A program made the translations under genes and the position numbers. DNA of 64,000 nucleotides from Mycobacterium sp. (GTDB lineage: Bacteria > Actinomycetota > Actinomycetes > Mycobacteriales > Mycobacteriaceae): NCBI GenBank assembly GCA_016197405.1, contig JACPVR010000007.1, forward strand, positions 124,001-188,000. Direction: 5' to 3'. The notes under the pieces are model-generated. The model saw only the letters and a list, made by a program, of their open reading frames with translations. It was not told the DNA's origin and did no database searches. Below, one piece after another: positions 45,080 to 54,468 of the stretch. How positions within the stretch are numbered: the first letter of the stretch is position 1; every line of letters starts with the position of its first letter.

Positions 45080-45573
45080 CCGATGTGCAGCGCGACGACC
45101 CGCCAGGCCGACTGACCGGGCGGGCCGTCGAACTGCACCCTGCACGCCAACGCGTGACGGCGCTGCCCGCGGGTATATGCCGCGGCGACCTCGAAGATCC
45201 GTTCCTGCGGGTCCACGGCCTGTAGCCGGACCCGGCGCAACACCGCGGCGGCCTGCCGGCCGGTGCGGCGACGGGTGAACGCGTCGACGGAATCGATGAG
45301 CCCGGTGGTCAGCATGGGTCGCAACTGTGTGAGCGGACGACGCCGGTCGATCACCTCCAGGACGCTGCGCAGGGCTGCGTCGGCGAAGGCCGCCGCATCG
45401 CGGAAGCGCGGCGACGGGCCGTCCCGCTCGGTGGCGTAACCGATCCTGGGCTTCGGTGCGTGCACCACCCGCGGTGCGGTCGGCGGACGCGGCGCGGGTA
45501 CTGCCGCGGACACCGGATCGGGTTCGTAGTCGACGACGGGCAGCACTGTTGCCGTGGTTGCGGCGACGGTCAT
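45076..45573 (-). CDS. Rv3235-family protein
   Basis: A 165-residue protein of the actinobacterial Rv3235 family (DUF6459). The N-terminal ~50 residues are Pro/Ala-rich. The conserved C-terminal ~110 residues form an alpha+beta domain ([38 protein letters not shown]; ending WRVVALHIG). I chose the ATG at 45573, since GGAGG lies 5 bases upstream on the minus strand; extension to 45729 lacks a ribosome-binding site. It sits next to secA1 in mycobacteria, which hints at export or envelope function, but none is demonstrated. Confidence 0.8.
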   Translation of the reverse strand: MTVAATTATVLPVVDYEPDPVSAAVPAPRPPTAPRVVHAPKPRIGYATERDGPSPRFRDAAAFADAALRSVLEVIDRRRPLTQLRPMLTTGLIDSVDAFTRRRTGRQAAAVLRRVRLQAVDPQERIFEVAAAYTRGQRRHALACRVQFDGPPGQSAWRVVALHIG

Positions 45574-45776
45574 GGCAAACCTCCACGAAGACGACGGCAC
45601 CGAAAGTTTCGGCGCCGGAGTCCTGCTGGAGAGTCGCAGGCACGACACGGCGATGATGGCACATAACGGCGGAGCATGTGTGCACCCGGCAAGCGGGCCG
45701 ACGGGTTCGGCGGTTACCGTGGCTGGCACGGTCGCCGGATGGACGGCGCCGCTGCGGAAGGGGTGGGTACGTCACG

Positions 45777-47189
45777 ATGGTGACCCGGTTGTCAGCATCG
45801 GATGCGTCCTTCTATCAGCTGGAGAACACCTCGACACCGATGTACGTCGGGTCGCTGTTGATCCTGCGCAAGCCGCGTGCCGGCCTCAGTTACGAGACCT
45901 TGTTGGCCACCGTGGAGCGGCGGTTGCCGCAGATTCCGCGCTACCGGCAGAAGGTCCGCGAGGTCACCATGGGGCTGGCCCGCCCGGTGTGGATCGACGA
46001 TCGCGATTTCGACATCACCTACCACATCAGGCGTTCGGCGCTGCCCTCGCCGGGCAGCGACGCGCAGCTGCACGACCTGGTGGCGCGGCTGGGTTCGCGA
46101 CCCCTGGACAAGTCCCGTCCGCTGTGGGAGATGTACCTCGTCGAGGGACTGACCCGCAACCGTGTCGCCATCTACACCAAGACGCATCAGGCACTCGTCA
46201 ACGGCATGTCGGCCCTCGAGATCGGCCATGTGATCGCCGACCGCACCCAGCGCCCGCCGGCCTTCGGTGAGGATATCTGGATCCCGGCCGGTGAGCCCGG
46301 GTCGGCGCTGCTGGTGCTCGGCGCGGTGGGCGACTGGGTGTCGCGGCCACGCCAACAGTTCAAGGCTGTGCAGTCGGCGGTGGCAGGCGTGGTCACCAAC
46401 TCCGGGCAGCTGCTGGAGGCGGGCCGCCGAATCGCCGAGGTGGCCCGCACCGTCGCGCGCGGCACGGCGCCGAGCAGCCCCCTGAACACCACGGTGTCAC
46501 GCAACCGGCGCTTCACCGTGGCGGCGGGCAGCCTGGAGGACTACCGCAAGGTACGGGCCCGCTATGACTGCGACGTCAACGATGTGGTGCTGTCGGTGAT
46601 CGCGGGCGCATTGCGCAACTGGTTGTTGTCGCGGGGCGAGCCGGTGACGCCGACGCTGACGGTGCGTGCGATGGCGCCGATGTCGGTGTACGGCGAGGAC
46701 GATTCCGACAGTGCGGCCGGGCGGGGGCAGGCGATCAGCGAGGTGGCGCCGTTCCTGGTGGACCTGCCGGTCGGTGAGGGCAACGCGGTGGTGCGGCTGT
46801 CGCAGATCGCGCATGCCACCGAGGCGCATCCGACCGCGGCCAGTCTTGTCGATGCCCGCACCATCGTGACATTGTCCGGTTTCGCGCCGCCGACGTTGCA
46901 CGCCATGGGTATTCGGGTGGCCACCAGCTTCCCGGCGCGGGTCTTCAATCTGTTGATCACCAACGTGCCCGGGCCGCAGACCCAGATGTACGTCGCCGGG
47001 ACGAAGCTGCTGGAGACCTACTCCGTGCCGCCGCTGCTGGCCAACCAGGTCTTGGCGATCGGTGTGACGTCGTACTGCGGCATGCTCTATTTCGGTATCA
47101 ACGCCGATCGTGAGGCGATGAGCGATGTCGACGTGTTGCCGACACTGCTGCGTGAATCGCTCGACGAGCTGCTAGAGGCAGCGAAGTAG
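45777..47189 (+). CDS. WS/DGAT-family acyltransferase homologue (Tgs3-like) with altered active site
   Basis: A 470-residue member of the wax-ester synthase/diacylglycerol acyltransferase family. It corresponds to the combined length of Rv3234c (tgs3) and Rv3233c, which are two genes in M. tuberculosis. The family's catalytic HHxxxDG is replaced by HQALVNG at residues 137-143: the second, catalytic His is Gln and the Asp is Asn. The later conserved NVPGPQTQMYVAG and surrounding C-terminal domain are intact. It may therefore be an inactive or repurposed paralogue. The ATG at 45777 has AAGGGG upstream. It is 25 bases from ppk2. Confidence 0.85.
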   Translation: MVTRLSASDASFYQLENTSTPMYVGSLLILRKPRAGLSYETLLATVERRLPQIPRYRQKVREVTMGLARPVWIDDRDFDITYHIRRSALPSPGSDAQLHDLVARLGSRPLDKSRPLWEMYLVEGLTRNRVAIYTKTHQALVNGMSALEIGHVIADRTQRPPAFGEDIWIPAGEPGSALLVLGAVGDWVSRPRQQFKAVQSAVAGVVTNSGQLLEAGRRIAEVARTVARGTAPSSPLNTTVSRNRRFTVAAGSLEDYRKVRARYDCDVNDVVLSVIAGALRNWLLSRGEPVTPTLTVRAMAPMSVYGEDDSDSAAGRGQAISEVAPFLVDLPVGEGNAVVRLSQIAHATEAHPTAASLVDARTIVTLSGFAPPTLHAMGIRVATSFPARVFNLLITNVPGPQTQMYVAGTKLLETYSVPPLLANQVLAIGVTSYCGMLYFGINADREAMSDVDVLPTLLRESLDELLEAAK

Positions 47190-47214
47190 CGCCGGTCGGC
47201 AGTACCATTCGGCG

Positions 47215-48054
47215 ATGGCCAAGGCGAAGAAGTCCGGGAAGAAAAAGTCGGACAAGATCCCCAACGACGTTTACGAGGCCGAATTATTCCGTCTGCAAAC
47301 AGAATTCGTAAAGCTGCAGGAATGGACCCGGCATACCGGTGCGCGCATCGTGGTGGTCTTCGAGGGGCGTGACGCTGCGGGCAAGGGCGGCACGATCAAA
47401 CGCATCACCGAGTATCTGAGCCCGCGCGTCGCGCGGATCGCGGCACTGCCCGCGCCCACCGACCGTGAACGTGGCCAGTGGTATTACCAGCGCTACATCA
47501 ACCATCTGCCCGCCAAGGGCGAGATCGTGCTGTTCGACCGATCCTGGTACAACCGGGCCGGCGTCGAACAGGTCATGGGTTTCTGTACGCCGCAAGAGCA
47601 TTCGCTGTTCCTTCGGCAGACGCCGATATTCGAGCAGATGCTGCTCGAGGACGGGATTCTGCTGCGCAAGTACTGGTTCTCGGTATCCGATGACGAGCAG
47701 CTGCGCCGGTTCCGCTCGCGTCTCAATGATCCGGTGCGGCAGTGGAAGCTCTCCCCGATGGACCTGGAATCGGTGTACCGCTGGGAGGACTACTCGCGGG
47801 CCAAGGACCAGATGATGGTGCACACCGATACGCCCCTGAGCCCGTGGTACGTCGTGGAGTCCGATATCAAGAAGCACGCCCGGCTCAACATGATGGCGCA
47901 CCTGCTGTCGACCATCGATTATCACGATGTCGACAAGCCCACGGTGGAGCTGCCCGAGCGACCGGTGATGTCGGCTTCCTACCAGCGGCCGTCACGGACG
48001 TTGTCGACCTATGTCGATGATCACGTGTCGACGCTGATCGGGGATCGGGAGTAG
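47215..48054 (+). CDS. ppk2: Polyphosphate kinase 2
   Basis: A 279-residue class I PPK2, counterpart of Rv3232c. It uses polyphosphate to phosphorylate nucleoside diphosphates, mainly GDP to GTP, or the reverse. Walker A is EGRDAAGKGGTIKR near residue 45, Walker B is VLFDRSWYNRAGVE near residue 105, and the lid region is RKYWFSVSDDEQLRRFRSR. The N-terminal ~20 residues are Lys-rich. It lies between the acyltransferase homologue and the DUF6912 gene, all on the same strand. Confidence 0.93.
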   Translation: MAKAKKSGKKKSDKIPNDVYEAELFRLQTEFVKLQEWTRHTGARIVVVFEGRDAAGKGGTIKRITEYLSPRVARIAALPAPTDRERGQWYYQRYINHLPAKGEIVLFDRSWYNRAGVEQVMGFCTPQEHSLFLRQTPIFEQMLLEDGILLRKYWFSVSDDEQLRRFRSRLNDPVRQWKLSPMDLESVYRWEDYSRAKDQMMVHTDTPLSPWYVVESDIKKHARLNMMAHLLSTIDYHDVDKPTVELPERPVMSASYQRPSRTLSTYVDDHVSTLIGDRE

Positions 48055-48072
48055 GACCGCTACTCTCCCCTG

Positions 48073-48609
48073 ATGCGGGTCTACATCCCGGCCACGCTGG
48101 CCATGCTGCAACAGCTCGTCGCCGACGGTTCGATGTTCCCGGTGAGCGGGACGGCGTTCGCCGTCACGCCGACCCTGCGCGAGGCCTACGCCGAGGGCGA
48201 CGACGAGGAACTGGCCGAGGTCGCGCTGCGCGAGGCCGCGCTCGGTTCCCTGCGGCTGTTGGCGGCCGACTCCCACGACGAGGACGGCTCCGAGGACACC
48301 GCCGAGAACGCCGATGCGGCGCTGCCGCCGCGGCGTGCGGTGCTGGTGGCCGATGTCGTGGAGGCCAAACCGCGCCCGGATCTCGACGACGCGGTGGTGC
48401 GAGTGGTGCTGCCCGTCGAGTTGGGGGATCTGGTAGCGGCCTATGTCGACATCGAGGCCGCGGAACCGGCGGTGCGGGCGGCGATGGCGGTCGTCGATGC
48501 CGCTGACCTGGGCGACGAGGATGCCGAATTGGTGGTGGGGGACGCCCAGGATCATGACCTGGCCTGGTATGCCACCCAGGAGCTGCCGTTTCTGCTCGAT
48601 CTGCTCTGA
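48073..48609 (+). CDS. DUF6912-type conserved protein (Rv3231c)
   Basis: A 178-residue acidic protein conserved in mycobacteria directly after ppk2. It starts MRVYIPATLAMLQQLVADG, continues with LREAYAEGDDEELAEVALRE, and ends with strand-helix elements of the type LGDLVAAYVDIEAAEP and DLAWYATQELPFLLDLL. No catalytic motif is visible. The ATG at 48073 lies 18 bases after ppk2, indicating an operon. The function is unknown. Confidence 0.8.
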   Translation: MRVYIPATLAMLQQLVADGSMFPVSGTAFAVTPTLREAYAEGDDEELAEVALREAALGSLRLLAADSHDEDGSEDTAENADAALPPRRAVLVADVVEAKPRPDLDDAVVRVVLPVELGDLVAAYVDIEAAEPAVRAAMAVVDAADLGDEDAELVVGDAQDHDLAWYATQELPFLLDLL

Positions 48610-48630
48610 GGGATGTGCTGACGCGCCGGA

Positions 48631-48663
48631 TACGGTACCGTAGGTTACGGTAGCGTAGGTTTG
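48631..48663 (+). promoter_or_regulatory. Operator array upstream of the desaturase-reductase gene
   Basis: The palindrome TACGGTACCGTA (48631-48642) overlaps two direct half-sites, CGTAGGTTAC (48639-48648) and CGTAGGTTTG (48654-48663), set exactly 15 bases apart. The same half-sites at the same spacing occur before desA3, so one regulator, probably of TetR type, should control both genes. Confidence 0.65.
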
Positions 48664-48722
48664 GTTCGGAGCTGGGATTTTCAGCCCGGGCCACCACGCG
48701 TAAGCCGGGGTAGGGAGCCGTC

Positions 48723-49877
48723 GTGGCCAAAAACACAATCAAGATCAGCGCGCAGGTGGTGGATACCGTGCGCCCCACTGTCGCGGGTGCCGACCGTCAC
48801 CCGGGTTGGCACGCATTGCGCACCGTCGCGGCACGGATCACCACACCGCTGCTGCCCGACGACTATCTGCACCTGGCCAACCCGCTGTGGTCGGCGCGGG
48901 AGCTGCGCGGGCGCATCCTTGAGGTGCGTCGCGAGACCGAGGATTCGGCGACGCTCGTCATCAAGCCGGGCTGGGGTTTCCACTTCGACTACGAGCCGGG
49001 CCAGTACGTCGGCATCGGTGTCCTGGTCGATGGTCGCTGGCGGTGGCGGTCCTACTCGCTGACGTCGGTGCCGGTGACCGCGCCCAAGACGTCGCGCGCG
49101 GCCAAGACCATCACCATCACCGTCAAGGCACTGCCGGAGGGCTTCCTGTCGACGCACCTCGTCGGCGGTGTGGCACCCGGCACCATCGTCCGGCTGGCCG
49201 CGCCGCAGGGCAATTTCGTGATGCCCAACCCGGCACCGGCATCGGTGCTGTTCCTGACCGCGGGCTCGGGGATCACTCCGGTGATGTCGATGCTGCGGAC
49301 GCTGGTCCGCCATGACCAGATCACCGCTATCGAGCATGTGCACTCGGCGCCGACCGAAGACGACGTGCTGTTCGCCGACGAGCTCGCCGAGCTACATCGC
49401 ACGCACCCCGGTTACCGGCTCAAGGTGCGGGCAACCCGCACCAACGGCAGGCTTGATCTGGCCCGCCTCGACGACGAGGTGCCCGATTGGCGTACGCGAC
49501 AGACCTGGGCCTGCGGTCCGGAAGGTCTGCTGGCCGACGCCGAGCGGGTGTGGACCGCGGCCGGGCTCGGCGAGCGCCTGCACCTGGAGCGGTTCGCGGT
49601 CACCCGCGCCGCCCCGCATGGGACCGGCGGAACGGTGCGTTTCGAGCGCAGCGGCAAGACCGTCGTCGCGGACGCCGCGACCTCGCTGATGGATGCCGGC
49701 GAGCAGGTCGGCGTGCAGCTGCCGTTCGGCTGCCGGATGGGGATCTGTCAATCGTGTGTGGTGAGCCTGGTCGACGGCCATGTCCGCGATCTGCGGACCG
49801 GGGTCGAGCACGAGCCGGGCACCCGGGTGCAGACCTGTGTGTCGGCGGCATCGGGCGACTGCACGTTGGATGTGTGA
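48723..49877 (+). CDS. Ferredoxin-NADP reductase-type oxidoreductase, electron donor to DesA3
   Basis: A 384-residue three-domain reductase (Rv3230c). The FAD-binding domain shows [11 protein letters not shown] near residue 105. The NAD(P)-binding domain shows [15 protein letters not shown] near residue 178. The C-terminal plant-type [2Fe-2S] ferredoxin domain has [18 protein letters not shown] and VQTCVSAA, giving four Cys ligands. It passes electrons from NADPH to the stearoyl-CoA desaturase encoded next. The GTG at 48723 follows AGGGAG. Its promoter region shares operator repeats with desA3. Confidence 0.9.
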   Translation: MAKNTIKISAQVVDTVRPTVAGADRHPGWHALRTVAARITTPLLPDDYLHLANPLWSARELRGRILEVRRETEDSATLVIKPGWGFHFDYEPGQYVGIGVLVDGRWRWRSYSLTSVPVTAPKTSRAAKTITITVKALPEGFLSTHLVGGVAPGTIVRLAAPQGNFVMPNPAPASVLFLTAGSGITPVMSMLRTLVRHDQITAIEHVHSAPTEDDVLFADELAELHRTHPGYRLKVRATRTNGRLDLARLDDEVPDWRTRQTWACGPEGLLADAERVWTAAGLGERLHLERFAVTRAAPHGTGGTVRFERSGKTVVADAATSLMDAGEQVGVQLPFGCRMGICQSCVVSLVDGHVRDLRTGVEHEPGTRVQTCVSAASGDCTLDV

Positions 49878-49890
49878 CATTTACCGGCTA

Positions 49891-49929
49891 GTAACCTACG
49901 GAGTCGTAGGTTACGCTATCGTAGGTTTC
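49891..49929 (+). promoter_or_regulatory. Operator array upstream of desA3
   Basis: A perfect inverted repeat of 10-base arms (GTAACCTACG / CGTAGGTTAC, 49891-49900 and 49905-49914) with a 4-base spacer is followed by another half-site CGTAGGTTTC (49920-49929). The 15-base half-site spacing equals that before the reductase gene at 48639-48663. Confidence 0.7.
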
Positions 49930-49949
49930 ACTACCGGAAAGGGGCACAT

Positions 49950-51233
49950 ATGGCGGTAACAGATGTGCCGGCGTTCACGCACTTGACGGACGCCGATATC
50001 GAGAACCTCGGAATCGAACTCGACGCGATCCGCGCCGACATCGAAGAGGCCCGGGGAGCCAGCGACGCGCGGTATATCCGGCGCACCATCGCGACCCAGC
50101 GCGCCCTCGAACTCGCCGGTCGGCTCCTGCTGACCGGAGGCAAGAAGCGGGCGTTCTGGTGGGCGGGCACCGCGACCCTGGGTGTGGCCAAGATCATCGA
50201 GAACATGGAGATCGGCCACAACGTCATGCACGGCCAGTGGGACTGGATGAACGACCCCGAGATTCACTCCTCCAGCTGGGAGTGGGACATGAGCGGGGCC
50301 TCCAAGCACTGGCGGTTCACCCACAACTTCATGCATCACAAGTACACCAACATCCTCGGTATGGACGATGACGTCGGCTACGGCGTACTGCGCGTCACCC
50401 GTGACACCCGGTGGAAGCCGTTCAACCTGCTCAACCTCGGGTTCAACGCGTTGCTCGCGATCGCTTTCGAATGGGGCGTGGGTCTGCAGCACCTGGAGCT
50501 CGGCAAGATCTCCAAGGGCCGCGACGATCGCGCCGCGACCCTGGTTCGGGTGCGGGAGTTCGGCGTCAAGGCCGGCCAACAGCTGGCCAAGGACTATGTG
50601 GCCTACCCGGCGCTGACCTCGTTGTCACCGGGCGCGACATTCCGCTCGACGGCGACGGCCAACGCCGTGGCCAACGTGATCCGCAACGTGTGGGCCAATG
50701 CCGTGATCTTCTGCGGCCACTTCCCGGACGGTGCGGAGAAGTTCACCAAGACCGACATGGTCGGGGAGAGCCGCGGCCAGTGGTATCTGCGTCAGATGCT
50801 GGGCAGCGCGAACTTCGAGAACGGTCCGCTGCTGCGGTTCATGAGCGGCAACCTGTGCTACCAGATCGAGCATCACCTGTACCCGGATCTGCCGAGCAAT
50901 CGGCTACATGAGATCTCCTTCCGGGTGCGGGCCCTGTGCGAGAAGTACGACCTGCCCTACACCACGGGCTCGTTCCTGGTGCAGTACGGCAAGACCTGGC
51001 GCACCATCGCCAAGTTGTCCTTGCCGGACCGTTTCCTGCGCGACACCGCCGACGATGCACCCGAGACCCGCAGCGAGCGGATGTTCGCCGAACTGGGTCC
51101 CGACTTCGCGATGACCGAGCCGGGCACCGGCTACAAGCGGGGCCTCAAGACGGCCATCGCCAAGGTGCGCGGCGCGCGAAATCAGCGGCGTGCCAAGAAG
51201 TCCGGTGACAGCCAGCGACGCCTGGCAGCCTGA
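49950..51233 (+). CDS. desA3: Stearoyl-CoA delta-9 desaturase DesA3
   Basis: A 427-residue membrane di-iron fatty acyl desaturase (Rv3229c), making oleoyl-CoA from stearoyl-CoA for phospholipids and storage lipids. The His boxes are MEIGHNVMHGQWDWMND, HNFMHHKYTN and QIEHHLYP. Hydrophobic helices lie between the boxes. The ATG at 49950 has GGAAAGGGG upstream. The C-terminus is basic; in M. tuberculosis the C-terminal residues affect protein turnover. It is paired with the reductase gene upstream under a common operator type and followed by a strong terminator. Confidence 0.95.
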   Translation: MAVTDVPAFTHLTDADIENLGIELDAIRADIEEARGASDARYIRRTIATQRALELAGRLLLTGGKKRAFWWAGTATLGVAKIIENMEIGHNVMHGQWDWMNDPEIHSSSWEWDMSGASKHWRFTHNFMHHKYTNILGMDDDVGYGVLRVTRDTRWKPFNLLNLGFNALLAIAFEWGVGLQHLELGKISKGRDDRAATLVRVREFGVKAGQQLAKDYVAYPALTSLSPGATFRSTATANAVANVIRNVWANAVIFCGHFPDGAEKFTKTDMVGESRGQWYLRQMLGSANFENGPLLRFMSGNLCYQIEHHLYPDLPSNRLHEISFRVRALCEKYDLPYTTGSFLVQYGKTWRTIAKLSLPDRFLRDTADDAPETRSERMFAELGPDFAMTEPGTGYKRGLKTAIAKVRGARNQRRAKKSGDSQRRLAA

Positions 51234-51252
51234 CCACAGGTCATAGCAGTAG

Positions 51253-51283
51253 CGCGCCCCGCCGGTGATACCGGCGGGGCGCG
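51253..51283. terminator. Strong terminator between desA3 and rsgA
   Basis: A perfect 13-bp GC-rich stem (51253-51265 with 51271-51283) and 5-base loop lies between the convergent desA3 and rsgA genes and can act on both. Confidence 0.8.
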
Positions 51284-51303
51284 ACACTTTTCGGCGTGTG
51301 GCG

Positions 51304-52326
51304 TTACCGGTCGGGGTGCTCCGGGCGCGACGATTGTCCGCGGGCTTCGCGTAGCACCGCCAGCAGTCGGCGGGCAGCCGCAACGCGGCCCAGCGCCGGT
51401 CCGGCCAACTGGTCCAACGCGCATTCGGGATCGGCGGGGGGACCCATATGGCCGCATCCGCGCGGGCAGTCCTGGATCGACTCGGCCAGATCGGAGAACG
51501 ACAGCAACACATCGTCGGGTTCGATGTGGGCCAGCCCGAACGAGCGCACACCCGGCGTGTCGATGACCCAGCCACCGCCGTGCAGTGGCAGGGCGATCGA
51601 CTGACTGGACGTGTGTTTGCCCTTTCCGACTCCCGACACGTCGCCGGTGGCCCGTTCCGCTTCGGGGACAAGGCGATTGACCAATGTCGACTTACCGACC
51701 CCGGAATGTCCGAGCAGAACCGTCAGCTTTCCGGCCACCAGCGGCTCGACGGTGTCGAGTGGATCGTCGCGACCGGCGGTCGCGATCGTCAGGTCCAGAT
51801 CGGCGAATTGCGCCGCGAACGGCTCGGCCGGCGCGAGATCGGACTTGGTCAGGCACAGAATGGGTTTCAGGCCGCCGGTGTAGGCGGCGATCAGTGCCCG
51901 TTCGACGAATCCGGTACGGGGCGGGGGATCGGCCAGGGCCACCACGATCAACAGCTGGTCGGCATTGGCGACCACCACCCGCTCGGTGGGGTCGGTGTCA
52001 TCGGCGGTGCGCCGCAGGACAGTTCGCCGATCACCGCGGCGCACGATGCGCGCCAACGCGTCGGGCTTTCCGGACAGGTCGCCGACGACGTCGACGTCAT
52101 CGCCCACCACGATCGGTGTGCGGCCCAGTTCCCTGGCGCGCATCGCCGTCACCGGCCGGGCCGGATCGCCGCCCAGCACGCAACCCCACCGTCCGCGGTC
52201 GACGGTCACCACCATCGCGGGCTGCGCATCGGCATGCTCGGGCCGGGTCTTGGTGCGCGGCCGTGAACCCTTACCCGGACGGATCCGGACGTCGGATTCG
52301 TCGTATTCGCGGCCGCCTCTGGTCAT
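51304..52326 (-). CDS. rsgA: Small ribosomal subunit biogenesis GTPase RsgA
   Basis: A 340-residue circularly permuted GTPase that helps mature the 30S subunit. The motifs run in the permuted order: G4 LTKSDL, then G1 GHSGVGKSTLVN, then G3 DTPGVRSFG. An N-terminal OB-fold precedes them, and a C-terminal zinc-binding segment (CPRGCGHMGPPADPECAL) follows. I chose the ATG at 52326, 7 bases after the aroA stop; a longer frame upstream overlaps aroA. It corresponds to Rv3228, with aroA upstream as in M. tuberculosis. Confidence 0.93.
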   Translation of the reverse strand: MTRGGREYDESDVRIRPGKGSRPRTKTRPEHADAQPAMVVTVDRGRWGCVLGGDPARPVTAMRARELGRTPIVVGDDVDVVGDLSGKPDALARIVRRGDRRTVLRRTADDTDPTERVVVANADQLLIVVALADPPPRTGFVERALIAAYTGGLKPILCLTKSDLAPAEPFAAQFADLDLTIATAGRDDPLDTVEPLVAGKLTVLLGHSGVGKSTLVNRLVPEAERATGDVSGVGKGKHTSSQSIALPLHGGGWVIDTPGVRSFGLAHIEPDDVLLSFSDLAESIQDCPRGCGHMGPPADPECALDQLAGPALGRVAAARRLLAVLREARGQSSRPEHPDR

Positions 52327-52333
52327 GTCCGGC

Positions 52334-53626
52334 CTACCCCCGACCCGCCACCATATCGGCCCACAGCTGTCCGAACTCCGGCAAAGTCTTTGCGGTGGTG
52401 GCGATATCGTCGATCTGCAGTCCGGGGACCCGCAACCCCACGATCGCCCCCGCCATTGCCATCCGGTGATCGGCATAGGAGTGCCAGGTGCCGGCATGCA
52501 ACGGTGTCGCGGTGATCAGCAGCCCGTCGGCGGTCTCCTCGCACCGCCCGCCCAGGCCGGTGATCTCGGTCGTCAGCGCCGCCAGCCGGTCGGTCTCGTG
52601 ACCGCGCAGATGCGCGATACCGCTCAACCGCGATACCGAACCGGGCGTGGCCAGGGCGGCCAGGGCGGCGACGGCCGGCGCCAGTTCGCCGACCTCGTGC
52701 AAGTCGACCTCGAACCCGCCGTAAGCGCTCGCGCCGCGCACCTGCAGGTGCGCATCGGTCTCGGAGACCGTCGCACCGGTGAGCGCGAGGATGTCGAAAA
52801 CCGTTGCGGTGGGCTGCAGGCTCGGCGACGGCCAGGCCGCGATGCGCACCGCGCCGCCGGTGACTGCCGCGGCGGCCAGGAACGGCACCGCGTTGGACAG
52901 ATCCGGTTCGACGTCCCAACGCCGGGCCGCCACCGGGCCGGGACTGACCCGCCAGACGTTGGGTTCGCTGTCGTCGACCTGCACGCCGGCCTGCCGCAGC
53001 ATCTGCACCGTCATCGCGATGTGCGGCGCCGAGGGCACCGAGGAACCGGTGTGCACCACCGTCAGGCCCTCGTCGAAGGCCGCGCCGGACAGCAACAGGC
53101 CCGAGACGAACTGCGATGAACCCGACGCGTCGATCTCGACTCGGCCGCCGCGCACCGATCCGGCGCCGGCGACGGCGAACGGCATCGCGTCGCCGTCGAT
53201 ACCGACACCGAGTGCTCGCAGACCGGCCAACAGCGGCGTGATGGGCCGGACCCGGGCCTGCTCGTCGCCGTCGAAGGTCACCGTCGAACGACTCAGCGCG
53301 GCCAGCGGCGGGACGAAACGCAGCACCGTGCCGGCCAGGCCGCAATCAACCCGGGCGTCGGCGGCGGGTTCCAGTCGCCCGGACACCGTCAGGTCGGCGC
53401 CGTCGCCGTCGATCCGCAGACCCAGTGTGCGCAGTGCGCCGATCATCAGATCGGTATCCCGGCTGCGCAGGGCGCCCCGGATCTCCGATGTGCCGGAGCC
53501 GCAGGCAGCGGCCAGCGCGGCCAGGATCAATGTGCGGTTGGTCAGCGATTTGGAACCCGGCACCGTCACGTCGGCGTGCACGGGCGTCGCCGCGTCGGGT
53601 GCTGTCCATCGTTGATGCGCTGTCAC
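52334..53626 (-). CDS. aroA: 3-phosphoshikimate 1-carboxyvinyltransferase (EPSP synthase)
   Basis: A 430-residue enzyme of the shikimate pathway joining shikimate-3-phosphate and PEP. The N-terminal [13 protein letters not shown] binds substrate. [18 protein letters not shown] near residue 95 is the second signature region. [13 protein letters not shown] and the C-terminal [17 protein letters not shown] complete the inside-out barrel. It is cytosolic and essential for aromatic amino acids. It sits 7 bases upstream of rsgA on the same strand and diverges from the SRAP gene across 44 bases. Confidence 0.95.
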   Translation of the reverse strand: MTAHQRWTAPDAATPVHADVTVPGSKSLTNRTLILAALAAACGSGTSEIRGALRSRDTDLMIGALRTLGLRIDGDGADLTVSGRLEPAADARVDCGLAGTVLRFVPPLAALSRSTVTFDGDEQARVRPITPLLAGLRALGVGIDGDAMPFAVAGAGSVRGGRVEIDASGSSQFVSGLLLSGAAFDEGLTVVHTGSSVPSAPHIAMTVQMLRQAGVQVDDSEPNVWRVSPGPVAARRWDVEPDLSNAVPFLAAAAVTGGAVRIAAWPSPSLQPTATVFDILALTGATVSETDAHLQVRGASAYGGFEVDLHEVGELAPAVAALAALATPGSVSRLSGIAHLRGHETDRLAALTTEITGLGGRCEETADGLLITATPLHAGTWHSYADHRMAMAGAIVGLRVPGLQIDDIATTAKTLPEFGQLWADMVAGRG

Positions 53627-53670
53627 GGCTCTATCCTGCCTTGTCGCCGTGTTCTGGAAGCATGGGTGGC

Positions 53671-54468
53671 ATGTGTGGGAGATTCGCGGTGACCACCGAC
53701 CCGGCGCTGCTGGCCGAGAAGATCAAAGCCCTCGACGAGACCGTCGCCGCGCAGAAGGCGGCCGAATCCGGTGCCGCCGGGCAGCCGGGGGTCAATTACA
53801 ACGTCGCACCCACCACCACCATCACCTCGGTGGTCAAGCGGCATACCGAACCCGACGACGAGTCGAGCCGCCGCCTCCGGTCGATGCGCTGGGGACTGGT
53901 GCCGCCTTGGACCAAGGCCGGTCCCGACGGCGCGCCACAGGGTAAGGGCCCGCTGCTGATCAACGCCCGTGCCGAGACCGTCACCAGTTCGCCGGCCTTT
54001 CGCGCCTCGGCCAAGAGCAAGCGCTGCCTGGTGCCGATGGACGGCTGGTATGAGTGGCGTCCCAACACCGAGCACGGCGACGCCAAGAAGAAGACGGCCA
54101 AGACGCCGTTCTACATGTTCGCCGAGGACGGCGAACCACTGCTGATGGCCGGATTGTGGTCCACCTGGCGGCCCAAGGATGCAGCCGAGGACGCACCGCC
54201 GCTGCTGTCATGCACCATCATCACCACTGAATCGGCGGGTCCGCTCGCGGCGATCCACGACCGGATGCCGCTGAGCATCAGCGCGGGGGACTGGGACCGT
54301 TGGCTGGACCCGGATGCCCCCGTCGACGAAGGATTGCTGCGCGGCCACGGCGATCTGGACCGCATCGCCATCCGTGAGGTCTCCACCCTGGTCAACAACG
54401 TCCGCAACAACGGACCGGAACTGATCGAGGCGGCCAGCGCCGCCGGCGAGCCGGACGGATTGTTCTAG
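53671..54468 (+). CDS. SOS response-associated peptidase (SRAP/YedK/HMCES family)
   Basis: A 265-residue SRAP protein (Rv3226c) that covalently shields abasic sites in single-stranded DNA. The start must be the ATG at 53671 so that catalytic Cys is residue 2 (MCGRFAV) after Met removal. Other family residues are the NVAP segment, [26 protein letters not shown] and the catalytic-His segment AAIHDRMPL. The open frame runs upstream, but no earlier start would expose the cysteine. It converges with the methyltransferase gene with a 4-base overlap. Confidence 0.93.
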   Translation: MCGRFAVTTDPALLAEKIKALDETVAAQKAAESGAAGQPGVNYNVAPTTTITSVVKRHTEPDDESSRRLRSMRWGLVPPWTKAGPDGAPQGKGPLLINARAETVTSSPAFRASAKSKRCLVPMDGWYEWRPNTEHGDAKKKTAKTPFYMFAEDGEPLLMAGLWSTWRPKDAAEDAPPLLSCTIITTESAGPLAAIHDRMPLSISAGDWDRWLDPDAPVDEGLLRGHGDLDRIAIREVSTLVNNVRNNGPELIEAASAAGEPDGLF

